Part shown: positions 1 to 10,909 of the stretch, one piece after another
How the letters are laid out: each line of letters opens with the position of its first letter
Position numbering within the stretch: position 1 is the first letter of the stretch
Assembly: GCA_950295325.1 (NCBI GenBank)
Contig: OX485806.1
Location: 22,756,001-22,820,000 of the forward strand
DNA length: 64,000 bases
Reading direction: 5' to 3'
Origin: Polytrichum commune
Taxonomy: Eukaryota; Streptophyta; Polytrichopsida; Polytrichales; Polytrichaceae
Notes under the pieces: model-generated
Told to the model about the DNA's origin: nothing
Seen by the model: the letters and a program-made list of their open reading frames with translations, nothing else
Databases searched by the model: none
Made by a program: the position numbers and the translations under genes

Positions 1-1
1 A

Positions 2-499
2 GAGGCGCCACGTCGTCATTATCTTCGTCGACATGTTGTTGAGAACATACCAATTGCAATTCCATCCGCATCAGTTTCACTTCCACACAGTCAATCCAAT
101 GGAACATGTGGCCTTGGAGTTGGAGGCGGAAGTACAACAGAGGATGCTTTTATAGATGGAAGTAGAGATGAAGTGCACTCAAGTCGTGGTACGGGTGGAG
201 GGCGTCAGAGAACTATGAGAGGTGTCAAACGTACTAGGAAGAGGTATCAGGGAAGATCGCTTCCGTTTACTGCTGAAGACTACAATGAAGATGAGGGTAG
301 ACCACATCTAGATGAAAATGGCATACAGGATGCAGAGGGCTCCCGGCCGACCAAGAAGATAATTTTCTCACAACGTGACCGAGAGTTGCATCTTCGGAGC
401 GCGACTCCCCAAACGGATGATGATTGCAGCACAGACGAGTCTGAAGAGGACCCAAGATGTGTCGAAGCAAATGATCCCACAGTACGGATTCGAACGTAA
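2..499 (+). CDS. Partial hypothetical ORF, C-terminal end
   Basis: The frame is open from the left edge to a TAA at 497-499, about 165 residues, so the true start lies outside the window. The visible part has a Gly/Ser-rich stretch, a basic stretch (KRTRKRYQGR) and an acidic tail rich in Asp, Glu and Ser, which suggests a disordered, possibly nuclear segment. I recognise no domain. It could be the last exon of a host gene or the 3' end of a transposon ORF. The AT-rich DNA that begins right after the stop fits a 3' end here. Confidence 0.3.
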   Translation, partial: EAPRRHYLRRHVVENIPIAIPSASVSLPHSQSNGTCGLGVGGGSTTEDAFIDGSRDEVHSSRGTGGGRQRTMRGVKRTRKRYQGRSLPFTAEDYNEDEGRPHLDENGIQDAEGSRPTKKIIFSQRDRELHLRSATPQTDDDCSTDESEEDPRCVEANDPTVRIRT

Positions 500-1198
500 T
501 GGTTTTGCACAAATATGGTATTTCGGTGCTCCCACGTACTTCCATAATTTATTACTTACGTCAAAATTGATACAAGTTACAACCTTAGGGCCTTCGGTAA
601 GACATTTAGACCACAAAGCGAACGTTACCTTCGAAGTTATAACATTTTATTATAGTAATAAAATTATTTATTGCATGTTTTTTAAAATTTTGAAAATACA
701 ATATGGTTGTCAACTTAGCATTGCAATTAATCTCCAATAACATGTTATGCCTTTATTAATTACTATTTTGTATAATTCTTACTGTGAATGGAGTTTTATG
801 TTTATTTATTGAGCTTCTTAAAGAATATGCTTTTATAAATATTGCAATCCCCTATTGCTCGATTGTACATGCTTCGTTGGTGACATCCTCTTTTTGAGGA
901 CCTTTCTATCCGTTTTATATAATTATATCTTTATGTGGTATTCAATATTGACTATGTAGTCAATAGTACTTTTGGTTAGACTATCATATGAATTACTAAT
1001 ATTCAAGTAAGTTTTTAAATGTTTCAAATAACATTAAAACATGTGGCATCCATATGTTATCTTTTACACGATCTTAGAAATGACAACTTGTCGGTAAATC
1101 CTCTTTATATTACATATACTTTGAACATGAAATATGTTCATTGTGTCCAAAGTCTTCATCCGTTCCTATACAACTTCCTAAACATGGTACAAAAATGC
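500..1198. other. AT-rich spacer, no gene seen
   Basis: This stretch is AT-rich, with frequent stops in all frames. It lies between the end of a plus-strand ORF and the end of a minus-strand relic gene, so it probably holds two convergent 3' ends. I see no repeat or RNA gene in it. Confidence 0.5.
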
Positions 1199-3503
1199 CT
1201 AATCCGAATCTGAATCGAGGTCTATTCTAGCTGAAGTAGATCCTCGTCGTGCTCGTGATGATTCCCCCGCTTCCATGCTTCGCGTTGTTCCACGGGTGAG
1301 GTATGGACGACTACCAGGAGACAATGGAACGGCATTACGTGGTCTAGGCCCACCATTTAGCCATCTCAATACCACATCATCCGCAACTCTATGCAAGAGT
1401 GCATCAATTGCAGCCAACTGCAGCCTGTTCTTGTGGTAGCCCACCTCTAACTACAATTCATATCTCGGATCCCGTTCCGTAGGCATGTCATCTGCATCTT
1501 CTTCCAAATCATGCTCCGATACTGATTCGAGACCTGCTGCATTGTACCAAGGAGGATGAATGCCTCTCTTTAATTGTCTGCTGGTTGAATCCCAATGTCA
1601 TTCAAGAGTTTGGTACAAAAATCTTTTCAAGCCATGATCGGGGGGCTTGTTGGGATACAACTCGTCTGCAACATACAAAATTTGACGTGCATTCCGTGTC
1701 CAGTCGCCATCTCTGTTCTCGTGCCATAGCTCAACCTTGGCACAATTGTATAACCAACTCCACTCAACATTCTCTCCATCAAACTCTTGAAGATCGAAGG
1801 GAAAGTCCCATGGCTTTAATACCCAGTCGTTAGGCATGTAATCCCGAAGGCCAAATTGGAGGTACAAACAAGGGTGGAAGGGTGATCTGCAATGAGGACA
1901 TTGGCGTTTCTTGATCATATTCCCTATTAGACATTGTGGATGGAATTGGGCCCCACATGATCCAACTTGATAGCATCCCTCTGGGCCAAATGGACATTGG
2001 CAAATCACACATGCGGTTCCGTCGAAGACCATTGTATGTGGATTTGGCCATAACAACTCACCCCTCATGCGGAATGGATATTCATGTACTTAGGTCACAT
2101 CCCAATGGTGATCTGGGTCGGTCACTTGAAGCCAATCGATGCTCCCGCTTGGCAATGTCCACTCATTATCCCTATCCCACCTACTAGGGTACATCTGCTC
2201 ATCTTCTGGCTATGACGTGAGCATCATATTCCGCATTCTCTGATTGCGGTTCCATTCTTTCTGGATGCTCTCAAACTCAGCTTCAAATTGATGAGCCTTG
2301 GCCATAGCAAGCAATGTGCTTGTCCTCATATTTTTGCGCTCCACAATCGCATCCAACAGAAATTTCTTCAACCTTGCATTCTGCTCCTCCAGTCCGCCAA
2401 TCTTGGCTTCGTGATCAACAACCACTTCATTGACCACTTGAAGTTGTTGTTGCATGTCCACCACCTCCTTTTGCAAAGCCTCCATCTTTCCTCGCATTAC
2501 TTCATTCCTCATACATACCTCCAGAGCTTGTGACTTTTGCAATCTTGGCCTCCTGTAAAGCTGCGTCCCTCTCTGCTTCCAAAGACTGAAGGTTAATTGG
2601 TGTACTACTTAAACTGCTAGCCTCCCCCATCGTAAGTGTTGCAACTCGATTTTCCAACTCGAAAATCATCGTTTTATACTCACGAATTTCCAACGCATGT
2701 TGCTTACGCAATTCCTCCATTCTGCTCTCCGTCGGGTCCACTCCATGTTCACCAAGGTTTACCTCGTCTAGGACCTCGTTAACCACGTCGTTGATCAGGT
2801 TGTTGACCTCGACATTTGCCTCCATGCCCTCATCCATATGCTCAAACGCCTCCTCGATGGCCATCTGCACGTCATTGGCTGGTCGTTTACGATTACGTGG
2901 TTTTTTTGGTTCCCGACCCTCTGGAATTGGGGCCCCAGGCTCGTCCACTAGTCGAGGATTTCTCCTGAACCACTCCGGAACGGGAGTGTATGGAATATCT
3001 GGAACTGCGCATTTAGTGAATGCAATTCCGATACCCCCAAATTTTTGACCATGCAAGGTAGCCAAACTTGACCAATCCACCCTAACTCGCAACACGTGCT
3101 CCGCATACATCATACACGCCACCGACTTTGGAATTGCACTCTTGGGCCATCTATCCAAATTGGAGATACTTCTAAGTATCGTTAGGAATCTCCATTTTGC
3201 CTCCACGTCATCAAGCTGCATATAACTCGCACTGATGGCCTTGCAGTGTCGCTCGTGACAAGGTCTTGGCCACAACCGATCAAAGTGAGGGAAACCCACG
3301 TACTGCATTGCAGTCTTCACTGACCACGGTTGTGGTACATTCTCCCAACCTGCCCTGGCTTTTTGAGTGTTGTCATCATAAACATTCCTTGCGTACATGT
3401 GATCTGTGACAACCTGATCCCCCACTTGCCATGTCTCCAGATCCTCCAGTTGCACTTGCCATGTCTCTAGATCCTCCACTTGCCATGTCTGGAAATCCTT
3501 CAC
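1199..3503 (-). pseudogene. Coiled-coil plus RING-finger protein, broken
   Basis: Four minus-strand ORFs join into one protein. The N-terminal part (3503-2502) starts with three copies of an ETWQV-type repeat, then a globular region, a Pro/Arg-rich linker and a Glu-rich helix. The coiled coil continues in the next frame (2542-2210). The following segments, 2212-2068, 2068-1598 and 1600-1199, are all in that same frame. The RING is CVIC, then CYQVGSCGAQFHPQC, then CPHC, a C3HC4/H2-type zinc site typical of E3 ubiquitin ligases. The tail is acidic (DSDSD). The frame is broken by TAG at 2210-2212, TAA at 2090-2092, TGA at 1598-1600, TAG at 1451-1453 and one frameshift near 2530. The frame upstream of 3503 is open only to about 3535, with no ATG, so the first exon is unknown. 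The reading is a decayed member of a RING family; ligase activity is inferred. Confidence 0.65.
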
Positions 3504-3508
3504 TTGCC
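3422..3508 (-). repeat. Short tandem repeat inside the coding start
   Basis: About three and a half copies of a 24-30 bp unit (plus-strand core CACTTGCCATGTCT) encode the repeated ETWQV motif at the N-terminus of the coiled-coil/RING relic. The units differ by a few bases and by one 6 bp insertion, and all keep the reading frame. Confidence 0.7.
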
Positions 3509-3953
3509 GGATCCACCCAAATTGTAGTTTCTAATTCTAATCTAGAACTCTAATTTTTAAATTACTAATTGCACTTCATAATAGTGCTACAAAACATCCA
3601 AGCATACACTTAAAAATAGTGTTGCTGTGGAATTAGTTCAAAAATGTCGTTAAAATTTAAACTACAAAAATTCAGCATACCCTTCGAGCACCCCGCTACC
3701 AGCGCTCACGCAGAGGCCAGTTGACTGGGCGCGTCACAAGGAATATGCCAAAAAGGCAATATGCCACGTCACAAGGGAACGGGTCCACGTGGATCACACC
3801 CACAAACAGGTCAGTAAAAAAAGTATAAAAGGATCCCAAAAAAGGGATCCTTAACTCCTCCGAGCACCCCGCTAAACCCCGCACTCTATAGTAGAGGAGG
3901 GTCGTCCGGGCGCCCACAAGGAGTGGAGTGGGATATGTAAGTGGTCCCCTCCA

Positions 3954-3961
3954 TTTATATA
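3954..3961 (-). promoter_or_regulatory. TATA box of the coiled-coil/RING gene
   Basis: The minus strand reads GGGGTATATAAATGG. A start about 30 bp downstream would give a leader running from about 3925 toward the coding frame at 3503. The GC-rich minisatellite begins within 20 bp upstream. The kinase gene has the same TATATAAA at 10837-10844, with the same minisatellite upstream. Confidence 0.5.
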
Positions 3962-3964
3962 CCC

Positions 3965-4775
3965 CTCCATCTGCTCCCCGTTCCCACCCTGTTCGCACCC
4001 GTTCCCTCCCGTCCGCGCCCGTTCCCCTCCCAGTCCGCACCCGTTCCCGCCCCCGTCCGCCCCCCGCGTTCCCCTCCAGTCCGCACCCGTTCCCTCCCAG
4101 TCCGCGCCCGTTCCCCTCCCAGTCCGCACCCGTTCCCCTCCCAGTCCGCACCCGTTCCCTACCAGTCCGCGCCCGCGTTCCCCCCAGTCCGCACCTGTTC
4201 CCTCCCGTCCGCACCCGTTCCCCTACGTCCGCCCCCCGCGTTCCCCCCAGTCCGCATCCGTTCCCAAACGTCCGCACCCGTTCCCCTACGTCCGCATCCG
4301 TTCCCAAACGTCCGCACCCGTTCCCCTACGTCCGCATCCGTTCCCAAACGTCCGCACCCGTTCCCCTACGTCCGCCCCCCGCGTTCCCCCCAGTCCGCGC
4401 CCGTTCCCAAACGTCCGCATCCGTTCCCAAACGTCCGCGCCCGCGTTCCCCCCAGTCCGCACCCGTTCCCGCCTCCGTCCGCACCCGTTCCCAAACGTCC
4501 GCCCCCTCGTTCCCTACGTCCCCCCCCTCGTTCCCTACGTCCGCTCCCCTCAGTCCGCTCCCTCGTTCCCTACGTCCGCTCCCCTCAGTCCGCTCCCGCG
4601 TTCCCCCCGTCCGCTCCAACCCGCCCCCCCCCCTTCCGCCCCCCCCCCGTCCGCTCCATGTTCCCTTACGTCCGCTCCAACGTTCCTATAAGTCCGCCCC
4701 ATGTTCCCCTACGTCCGCTTTAGAGTTCCCCTGCGTCCGCTCTAGCGTTCCCATACGTTCGCTCCCGAGTTCCTT
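3965..4775. repeat. GC-rich minisatellite, CCGTTCCC/CGTCCGC type
   Basis: About 800 bp of tandem short units built from CGTTCCC and GTCCGC blocks, roughly 16-20 bp per unit, with many variants (GTTCCCAAACGTCCGCACCC, GTTCCCCTACGTCCGC and similar). Long ORFs run through both strands only because the composition lacks stops; they are not genes. The unit decays toward the right end. The same family is present at 10910-11615. Confidence 0.9.
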
Positions 4776-5228
4776 TGAATCTGCACTTTTTAACTTTTTT
4801 TAGAAGTTTGGACATAGTCTCGGTTTTTTGGCTCTCAAAAATTCATATGAAGTCCAAAAAATGATTTCTTGGTATCCATGGATAGGTAATGAAGTCCTCT
4901 ACATGAATATGCAATAATATTTCTACTGCACATTCCCGCGTCCCTCCATCCGCACTCCATCTAACTTAGGCCCTTTGCAAATAATATATGTGACACTAAA
5001 TATCATTACCGGTGTACTTATCCACACAAAACTAATGAAGGATCCCTCAAGCAACAAAGTAACCAATGTAGTATGATGACCAACAAATTATCACCCCTGT
5101 GGAGACAACGATGTACAAGTAATGACTTTATTATTGCGACGACGGTACAAATGCCCTTTATAAATCACATACATGAACAAACCATGCACGATTTAATATT
5201 CCACTTCATTCCGTCAACTTGACTTCCG

Positions 5229-5789
5229 TCATGGCAACCTCGTAGATGCTTGTGGCTTCCGTCGAGGGTCCATTTTTTGGAGAGGATTCGGTCGAAGTAA
5301 ATCAACATAGCTAATCGTTCGGTCTTTCATCCGTTCCTTCAATGGTAGCCGATGAGGCGATAATCCTCTCCTCTTCTTACGAAAAGGCAAAGTCCTTGAA
5401 GATTCTTCCGCTACATTGACATCTTCAATATCGATTGAAGTCTCCTCCATATCCACATCCCCGGGCTTCTCCAAAATATCCGCACACAAATCAATCAGAT
5501 CATTTAGATCTCCACCCACGCATTGTGTGTTGTCATTCTCCACCGCATCGATCTCAAAGTTGTCCGCATATCGTCGTTGGTCCTCCTCCGCCCTCATCCT
5601 CCAAGCTTGTGTAGATTGTGAGAAGGGAGTCATGACATACTCATCACGAAATCGATCCCTAGCACATCTCTCATCTCTCTCACGCTCGGTTGATGGATTG
5701 AATGGAATATCGGGTTCACCTAAATTTTCTATCTCCTCATCACATCCTAGACCCTCAAACATGTTTCTCTTCTCTCCCATCCTATCCAT
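5229..5789 (-). CDS. Small hypothetical protein with basic C-terminus
   Basis: An uninterrupted 186-residue ORF starting with ATG at 5789 (MDRMGEKRNMFEGLG). It has an N-terminal charged region, an acidic middle (DVDMEETSIDIEDVNVAEE) and a basic stretch FRKKRRG that could act as a nuclear localisation signal. It has no signal peptide, membrane segment or known domain. Its mixed composition, unlike the surrounding AT-rich DNA, makes it more than a chance frame. A TATATAAG on the minus strand about 45 bp upstream is rather close for a TATA box. It may be a single-exon gene or one exon of a longer gene. Confidence 0.4.
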   Translation of the reverse strand: MDRMGEKRNMFEGLGCDEEIENLGEPDIPFNPSTERERDERCARDRFRDEYVMTPFSQSTQAWRMRAEEDQRRYADNFEIDAVENDNTQCVGGDLNDLIDLCADILEKPGDVDMEETSIDIEDVNVAEESSRTLPFRKKRRGLSPHRLPLKERMKDRTISYVDLLRPNPLQKMDPRRKPQASTRLP

Positions 5790-6035
5790 GATACTCTACC
5801 CTCGTTATATGTATGAGTCTAAATGCTCTACTTATATATTGAGCTCAAAGGACTTTATAAAATATACAATATTTGATGTAATCCAAGATGTAGAGGATCC
5901 AATTTTCGTTGGTAGGATAAAGACAACACAATAAGAATAAAAAGAAAATTGGTGAAGTCAAAAAGTTAGTTGCACTTTTTGAAAAAGTCCCCCGACACCC
6001 GCATTGGAAACCTCTTTGAAGCTTCTATATTTGAT

Positions 6036-6345
6036 GGGTTGTCCTTTCATTCAACAATTCACATATTTGAGCTTCAACCTTAGTGGTTCGTATAGTTTCA
6101 CAATCCACACGCATTCGAATGTCATATTAATTCAACAAAGTACATATTTGTGCTTCAACCTTTGTGGTCCATATGGTTTCACAACGCATATTAGGCATCC
6201 GAATGCCATCTTCATTCAACAATTCACATATTTGAGCTTCAACCTTAGTGGTTCGTATGGTTTCACAACCCACACGCATCCCCTTGCCCTTTCATTCGAC
6301 AATTCACATATTTGTGCTTCAACCTTTGTGGTTCATAAACCCTAA
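6036..6345. repeat. Tandem repeat, about 84 bp, four copies
   Basis: Four diverged copies of a unit containing TTCAACAATTCACATATTTG and GCTTCAACCTTAGTGGTTCG. Alternate copies resemble each other more closely (TGAGCTTC versus TGTGCTTC), which suggests a doubled two-unit period. The last copy ends in a short telomere-like CCCTAAACCCTA. The ORFs over this stretch are repeat artefacts. Confidence 0.8.
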
Positions 6346-6439
6346 ACCCTACGTCATTCCAAATTGCTACCACATATGTGCCGTTGTTTTGTTCTCTCAC
6401 TCATGTAGAAGTGTTTCCATACATGGTTTGAGGGTTTAG

Positions 6440-7039
6440 GTTCCCAGCTTTCCAACGAACCCACCCGCTTTTTTTTACGATGCCTAAAACGAAAGTTAAA
6501 CGTTCGCAAATCGCGATGACTACTTCAAGTTGGCACAATCTCTACTTAGACATATAACTTATGGTATACATTGGGGTTTTTAGAAGGGGTCATGAACGCA
6601 CGTGATTCTCAAACATAATGTAGAGTGCATCCCCCGAGTTCCTATAGGCTTCATAAAGATATCTTACCAACACCTTACACAAATTAGAACATTCTAGAAA
6701 AGCAAATTAATATGGTCCACATTGATATTAAACTAGGGATTTGGTGTGGGCTTAAATTTAATGTGGCCCACATTAGTGATCATTTGGGGGGGGGTGCACT
6801 ATACTAAATCCGTATGAGTATATGTGAGTGCACAAAAGAGGTATTGATTTGAACTTTGTTGTATTATGTATTATTCTTCACAAAATTATAAGTTGTAGTT
6901 ATGTAAATATATAGAATAATTTTAAAAAATATACAACATCTCTACTAACTTGTATGGTAGTGTCATTAGATTTTATAGAATAAGGTTTATTTTATTTTAG
7001 TATTGGCTTAAACTGGTACATAAAAAGAACCAACCACAA
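6440..7039. other. AT-rich spacer, no gene seen
   Basis: This stretch is AT-rich, with a G8-9 run near 6785. I find no convincing coding frame, repeat or RNA gene. Confidence 0.4.
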
Positions 7040-7384
7040 GTGAACATACGATCTTACATATCATTTGATGGTAGACTTCAAAACAATAATTGCATTAGCT
7101 TTTATGACATGTATTACAAATCAGAGTATGGGAGGATTGAATGGAAACAGATGCTTAGGGACTTGGAAAAAGCCCCGGACGTGGCCTACCATGACATTCT
7201 TAACAAATTTGATTTGATTTGGGGGGTCAAAGGTCTTATTGTGACCCGTAGCAACTTAGTCCCTACTTGGAAGGATAGGCCTCAAATGAGCATTATTTCT
7301 AGATTTCAACTTAGGCTGCGCTGTTTCGGCTGGGTTGGTTGTATTTTCAATTTGAATTTTCAATTTGTGCCAAAAAAAGAATAA
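7040..7384 (+). pseudogene. Possible coding fragment, unknown family
   Basis: A 114-residue frame whose middle (YYKSEYGRIEWKQMLRDLEKAPDVAYHD) has a balanced composition and reads like real protein. The start is not convincing and the end runs into AT-rich, low-complexity codons. It may be a relic exon. I do not recognise the family, and it could be a chance frame. Confidence 0.2.
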
Positions 7385-7741
7385 GACATGTATTGCAAAT
7401 ATAAGGGCCGGTTCACAATATGGCCAAACTTTAAGAGGTTCAACATTTGGACCAATGAAAATGCTGAAATGCCCAAAGTCCGTCCTCTCGGCCTTCACAC
7501 TAGAGGCCGAAGTTCAAAGGACGTGGCCTCCAAAAGAGCCTAGGTGGCAACACTTTTAGGAAGTTATGGCGCCAAGAGTTCGGCCTCTCGAGCAAAGATT
7601 GGGTATAGCAAAATGCTCAACCCAAACTTCCGTCGAGAGGCCGAACTTTTTTTTCATTAAAATAATCAATCATTGACAAGATCTTGGCCGTTAGATTGGA
7701 GGGGTTATTTTGAGCAAGGAATAAAGTGGCATGCTCCTTTG

Positions 7742-7870
7742 AGTTTGGACTTTGGGATTGGCCTTTGGAGGCTTCACACTTTGGCCATCCAAGCCGAGAG
7801 GCCGTGGGAGTTCATGGCCAAAGGTTTGGACTTTGCGCTTGGCCTTTGGAGGCTTCACACTATGCCCAAC
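7742..7870 (+). repeat. Direct repeat of TTTGGACTTTG...GGAGGCTTCACACT
   Basis: Two imperfect copies (7745-7790 and 7827-7867) share TTTGGACTTTG, CTTGGCCTTTGGAGGCTTCA and a CACACT end. The surrounding 7480-7980 bp also carries scattered GGCCGAACTT and GAGAGGCCG words in both orientations. I see no gene here. Confidence 0.5.
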
Positions 7871-7989
7871 TAAGGCTACCCTTACTATATTTTCTTGGCT
7901 ATTTTCAGTTCATTTCTTTGGACTATCAACAAAGTTGGGCCACTTAATCGCACGGCCTCTTCACTTGGACGGCCAAGAATATGTCCAAA

Positions 7990-8690
7990 CTTCCAAAAAA
8001 AAATGATTGTGAATTATATAAATATAAATATAAGCAATTGTGAAGATTCCTTGTGAGAGAATACCATTCATAAAATTGCACACCCAATCAAAACTTTATT
8101 CAATATCAAGTTTACAAATCACGAGTGAATATGAATCAATGTAACTGGATGTGTAGTTTTTATCATCCATATTATGGTTGTATTTCATCCGTTAACGTTT
8201 ATAGAGTCAGATTTACAAAGAAGGGAGTACCATTTTGTTAATTGTTAACACGTTTAACATTTATAGTGTGCAATATGTGGGGAGTAGAAGAAAGATAACA
8301 TTTAGAGATGTTTTGGATCACGTGTACAACCGATATAACTATAGTTTACTACATTTTGTGGCATACCAAAATTAGAATAAATATAGGTAACTGCATTTTT
8401 TCAAGACATATCACAAACAACTATAGTTAACTTGAACTTAGCACATGGATGTGATAACAACGATGTGAAAGAAGGATGTGGCCTCACGAGAGGCGAGAAC
8501 CTTGGTTAGCCTCCCATAGATTTCTTCTCAATTATGGAGCAAAGGCCTCATGGAGTAGTATGAACATTGCACTAAGATCCATAAACCTCATACAATATAC
8601 AAGTTTTGTATGAAAAAATGATGGCTTTATTTACATCTCCAACGGTTACAAAATTGGTATGATTCAAAATTGTTGCAAAAAAAACAAAAA
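7990..8690. other. AT-rich spacer downstream of the kinase gene
   Basis: No coding frame is supported. The part near 8600-8690 should hold the 3' UTR and polyadenylation site of the minus-strand kinase gene. I see no strong AATAAA signal. Confidence 0.35.
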
Positions 8691-8694
8691 AAAT

Positions 8695-10611
8695 CTATTT
8701 TGCAGTGTCACGGAAGCACATTGTCGGGTTAACCATGTTGTATGGAGGGGACTTCAAAATGTTCACTACGTGTGTGATGGTTGACCTTTCCGCTGGATTG
8801 GTCTTCGTCAATGAATCCAATGCTAACTCAAACCGCATATTCAAGCCATTTGGATCACTGTTTAGCTGAAACAAGGGGGAAGTCGCATCCCTGGCATAAA
8901 TCTTCTTTGCCAAAGCACCCACTGAGAAGGACTCCGATAGAAACGTGTGCCTATGTTTCCGAGCCATCCTCACCGGAGAGGTGGATGTTCCACGCTGCCC
9001 TCGTACATGGAATAATTCTGGACCAGCACAGTTGTATTTTGCTTTGTGCTTGTTCATCTCATCCACTGAATCTTTTCCATAGTTGGAGGGTGCGTCTTCA
9101 CCTCCCCAGGATGCCATGCCCCAATCACACACACCAATGTAAACCGTGTTCTCACGGTCTTGTGGGAAATGCAACATGACATTGTTGGGATTAAGGTCAT
9201 TGTGCAACACGTCATGCTTGTGCACTACATCCACAATGCACATTAGAGCCCATGCCAAATAAGCTCGATGCCTTCGATATACAACCAACCGTTTCCGTGC
9301 TTCAAAGTCTGCCCCATGCATGTGAAGGATTGTGCGCTCGTGGGTTTCCGGAACGCTGAAGTCATAGATCCTCATGTTTTTCAAGGAGCCTCCATTCCAC
9401 CACATCGAATAGGATTCGTATGTTTTCATATTGAGGTATTGTAGCTTGATTACCCCAGGATGATCTACTGGACACGCCAATGCTTCAACTGAACGTTCCT
9501 TTCGATTCTCCAAACTATTCGTGGCCTTCATGGTCTTCCCAGCCCACTCTATCCAGCTAGGGATGAATGATGCTCCATGAATTGCGACTCTCCGCACCAC
9601 TCCGAAGGTCCCTTGGAAGATTTCCTTATCCAAGGCTTTGATCTCCGCATTCCTAGGCAACCATATGACACCCTGCCGGCCCTGAGTGGCAATGTTGTCT
9701 GCCATCTGCCTGTCAATAAAAATGGGAAGGTTGCGGGCGGATGTTCCTTTTGCTGCTATTACGCCTCTTTTCCAATTCTCTAGCTTCATGTACAGCTTGG
9801 ACTTCCTGCCACTACTACTTCCCTCGCTAGGATGCACAGCATCATATGCCATTGTTGGATTGTAGATTGCTTCCACGGCTTGTTGTTCAATCCAGGTGCC
9901 CCAATCGCTCATGCCCCTAGCATCTTCAAACTCCGCTCCAGCCGTGGCTTCCGTGAGAATAAGAATCAAATCGTTCCTCACCAAATCCAACCCCTTTGTA
10001 CCATCATTGAGGTATTTTTTTTCCAAATAAACCATGCTGTTATTTCTAAACCACTCCAACAGCACGACCCTACAATGGTTTCGAGCCTCATCGATCCGCG
10101 GGTCACGTTTGCCTCTATTTTTCCTTTTCCTCGATTGCGAACCTGAAACCCCGGACCCCTCCTCCGTCCCTTCCGAAATTGCTGGGCGTTTTTGTCCCCG
10201 TCTTTCACCATGCTCCGAACCCTGAGGTACATCACGTGCAGGGCTCTCCGGTCTTGATGTCCGCCGTGTCGGAGATCGTGGTGGCACGGACTCTCCATGA
10301 GTGGCTGCATTTATATCGGTGGAACTGCCTGAGCTTGGTCCCCTTCCTGTTCTCCCTCTATGTCCACTGTTTCCCCGACTCCCACGTGTTCCACGGCTTC
10401 CACGTGTTTGGTTGCCTCCTGAATGGCCAACTGCAAAGAACTCTTCGTCAAACCGAAAAGGATCTGGACGTGGGGGACGTGCTGCAGTGCTTCCACTTCC
10501 GGCCTCGCTTCCCGTACCCTCTCCAGTATGCGCAAGTGGAGTGCTTTGGAGCCAAGCACGGTGCAGCCTCGTATCCTCGTCTTGGTAAGGAGCAATGTCC
10601 TCCCCCTCCAT
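8695..10611 (-). CDS. Protein-kinase-like protein, single exon
   Basis: An intact 638-residue ORF. I place the start at the ATG at 10611 (MEGEDIAPYQDED), because the 55 codons upstream read as leader. Residues about 40-175 are Ser/Arg/Gly-rich and disordered with basic clusters (KRKNRGKRD), possibly nuclear. A kinase-like fold follows: Gly-rich loop GTFGVV near residue 334, candidate ATP-binding Lys in WAGKTMK near 359, catalytic loop HNDLNPNN near 470-477 (Asp kept, usual HRD Arg replaced by Asn), metal-binding DWG near 496 in place of DFG, and GPE near 530 in place of APE. All catalytic acids are present, so activity is plausible. Substrate and pathway are unknown. It could be a host gene or one copy of a multigene or transposon-linked kinase family. 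Confidence 0.75.
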   Translation of the reverse strand: MEGEDIAPYQDEDTRLHRAWLQSTPLAHTGEGTGSEAGSGSTAARPPRPDPFRFDEEFFAVGHSGGNQTRGSRGTRGSRGNSGHRGRTGRGPSSGSSTDINAATHGESVPPRSPTRRTSRPESPARDVPQGSEHGERRGQKRPAISEGTEEGSGVSGSQSRKRKNRGKRDPRIDEARNHCRVVLLEWFRNNSMVYLEKKYLNDGTKGLDLVRNDLILILTEATAGAEFEDARGMSDWGTWIEQQAVEAIYNPTMAYDAVHPSEGSSSGRKSKLYMKLENWKRGVIAAKGTSARNLPIFIDRQMADNIATQGRQGVIWLPRNAEIKALDKEIFQGTFGVVRRVAIHGASFIPSWIEWAGKTMKATNSLENRKERSVEALACPVDHPGVIKLQYLNMKTYESYSMWWNGGSLKNMRIYDFSVPETHERTILHMHGADFEARKRLVVYRRHRAYLAWALMCIVDVVHKHDVLHNDLNPNNVMLHFPQDRENTVYIGVCDWGMASWGGEDAPSNYGKDSVDEMNKHKAKYNCAGPELFHVRGQRGTSTSPVRMARKHRHTFLSESFSVGALAKKIYARDATSPLFQLNSDPNGLNMRFELALDSLTKTNPAERSTITHVVNILKSPPYNMVNPTMCFRDTAK

Positions 10612-10836
10612 CGTGAAAAAAACCGCGTGAGTGAGTGAATGTAAAAAGGAGTGAGTGAATGTAGAAATGAGTGCGTGAATCTGGAAAAAAAATTGCGAGG
10701 GTTCCCCCACAATTTGCCCTGCCCTCCCAAACCCCCTGAGACCCGCGCGGTGCCGCTGTCCTTGGGACGGCAACAAGGTCTCGGGTCCCTTTGTGGTGGG
10801 AGGAGAGGAAAGTGAGGGGAACTAAAACCCCACGGC

Positions 10837-10844
10837 TTTATATA
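10837..10844 (-). promoter_or_regulatory. TATA box of the kinase gene
   Basis: The minus strand reads GCCTATATAAAGCC, a near-perfect plant TATA box. The predicted start near 10807 leaves a leader of about 200 nt before the ATG at 10611. The GC-rich minisatellite starts about 65 bp upstream. Confidence 0.6.
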
Positions 10845-10909
10845 GGCAAAGGGGAGCACAATCATTATGGGATCCCGGTCGGATTTGACATGGGGCACGA
10901 AAAGGACGT

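Noticed and set aside
2500-2545. Intron instead of frameshift at GGAG-GTATGT
   Set aside because: The donor is strong, but the coiled coil continues at once in the next frame with no room for an intron, so a one-base shift is simpler. I kept the intron as an alternative in the finding.
3696-4803. Long ORFs on both strands over the first minisatellite
   Set aside because: Several overlapping frames on both strands are open at once, and the proteins are repeats of a few residues (PSAPVP, RTGGNG). This is stop-poor repeat DNA.
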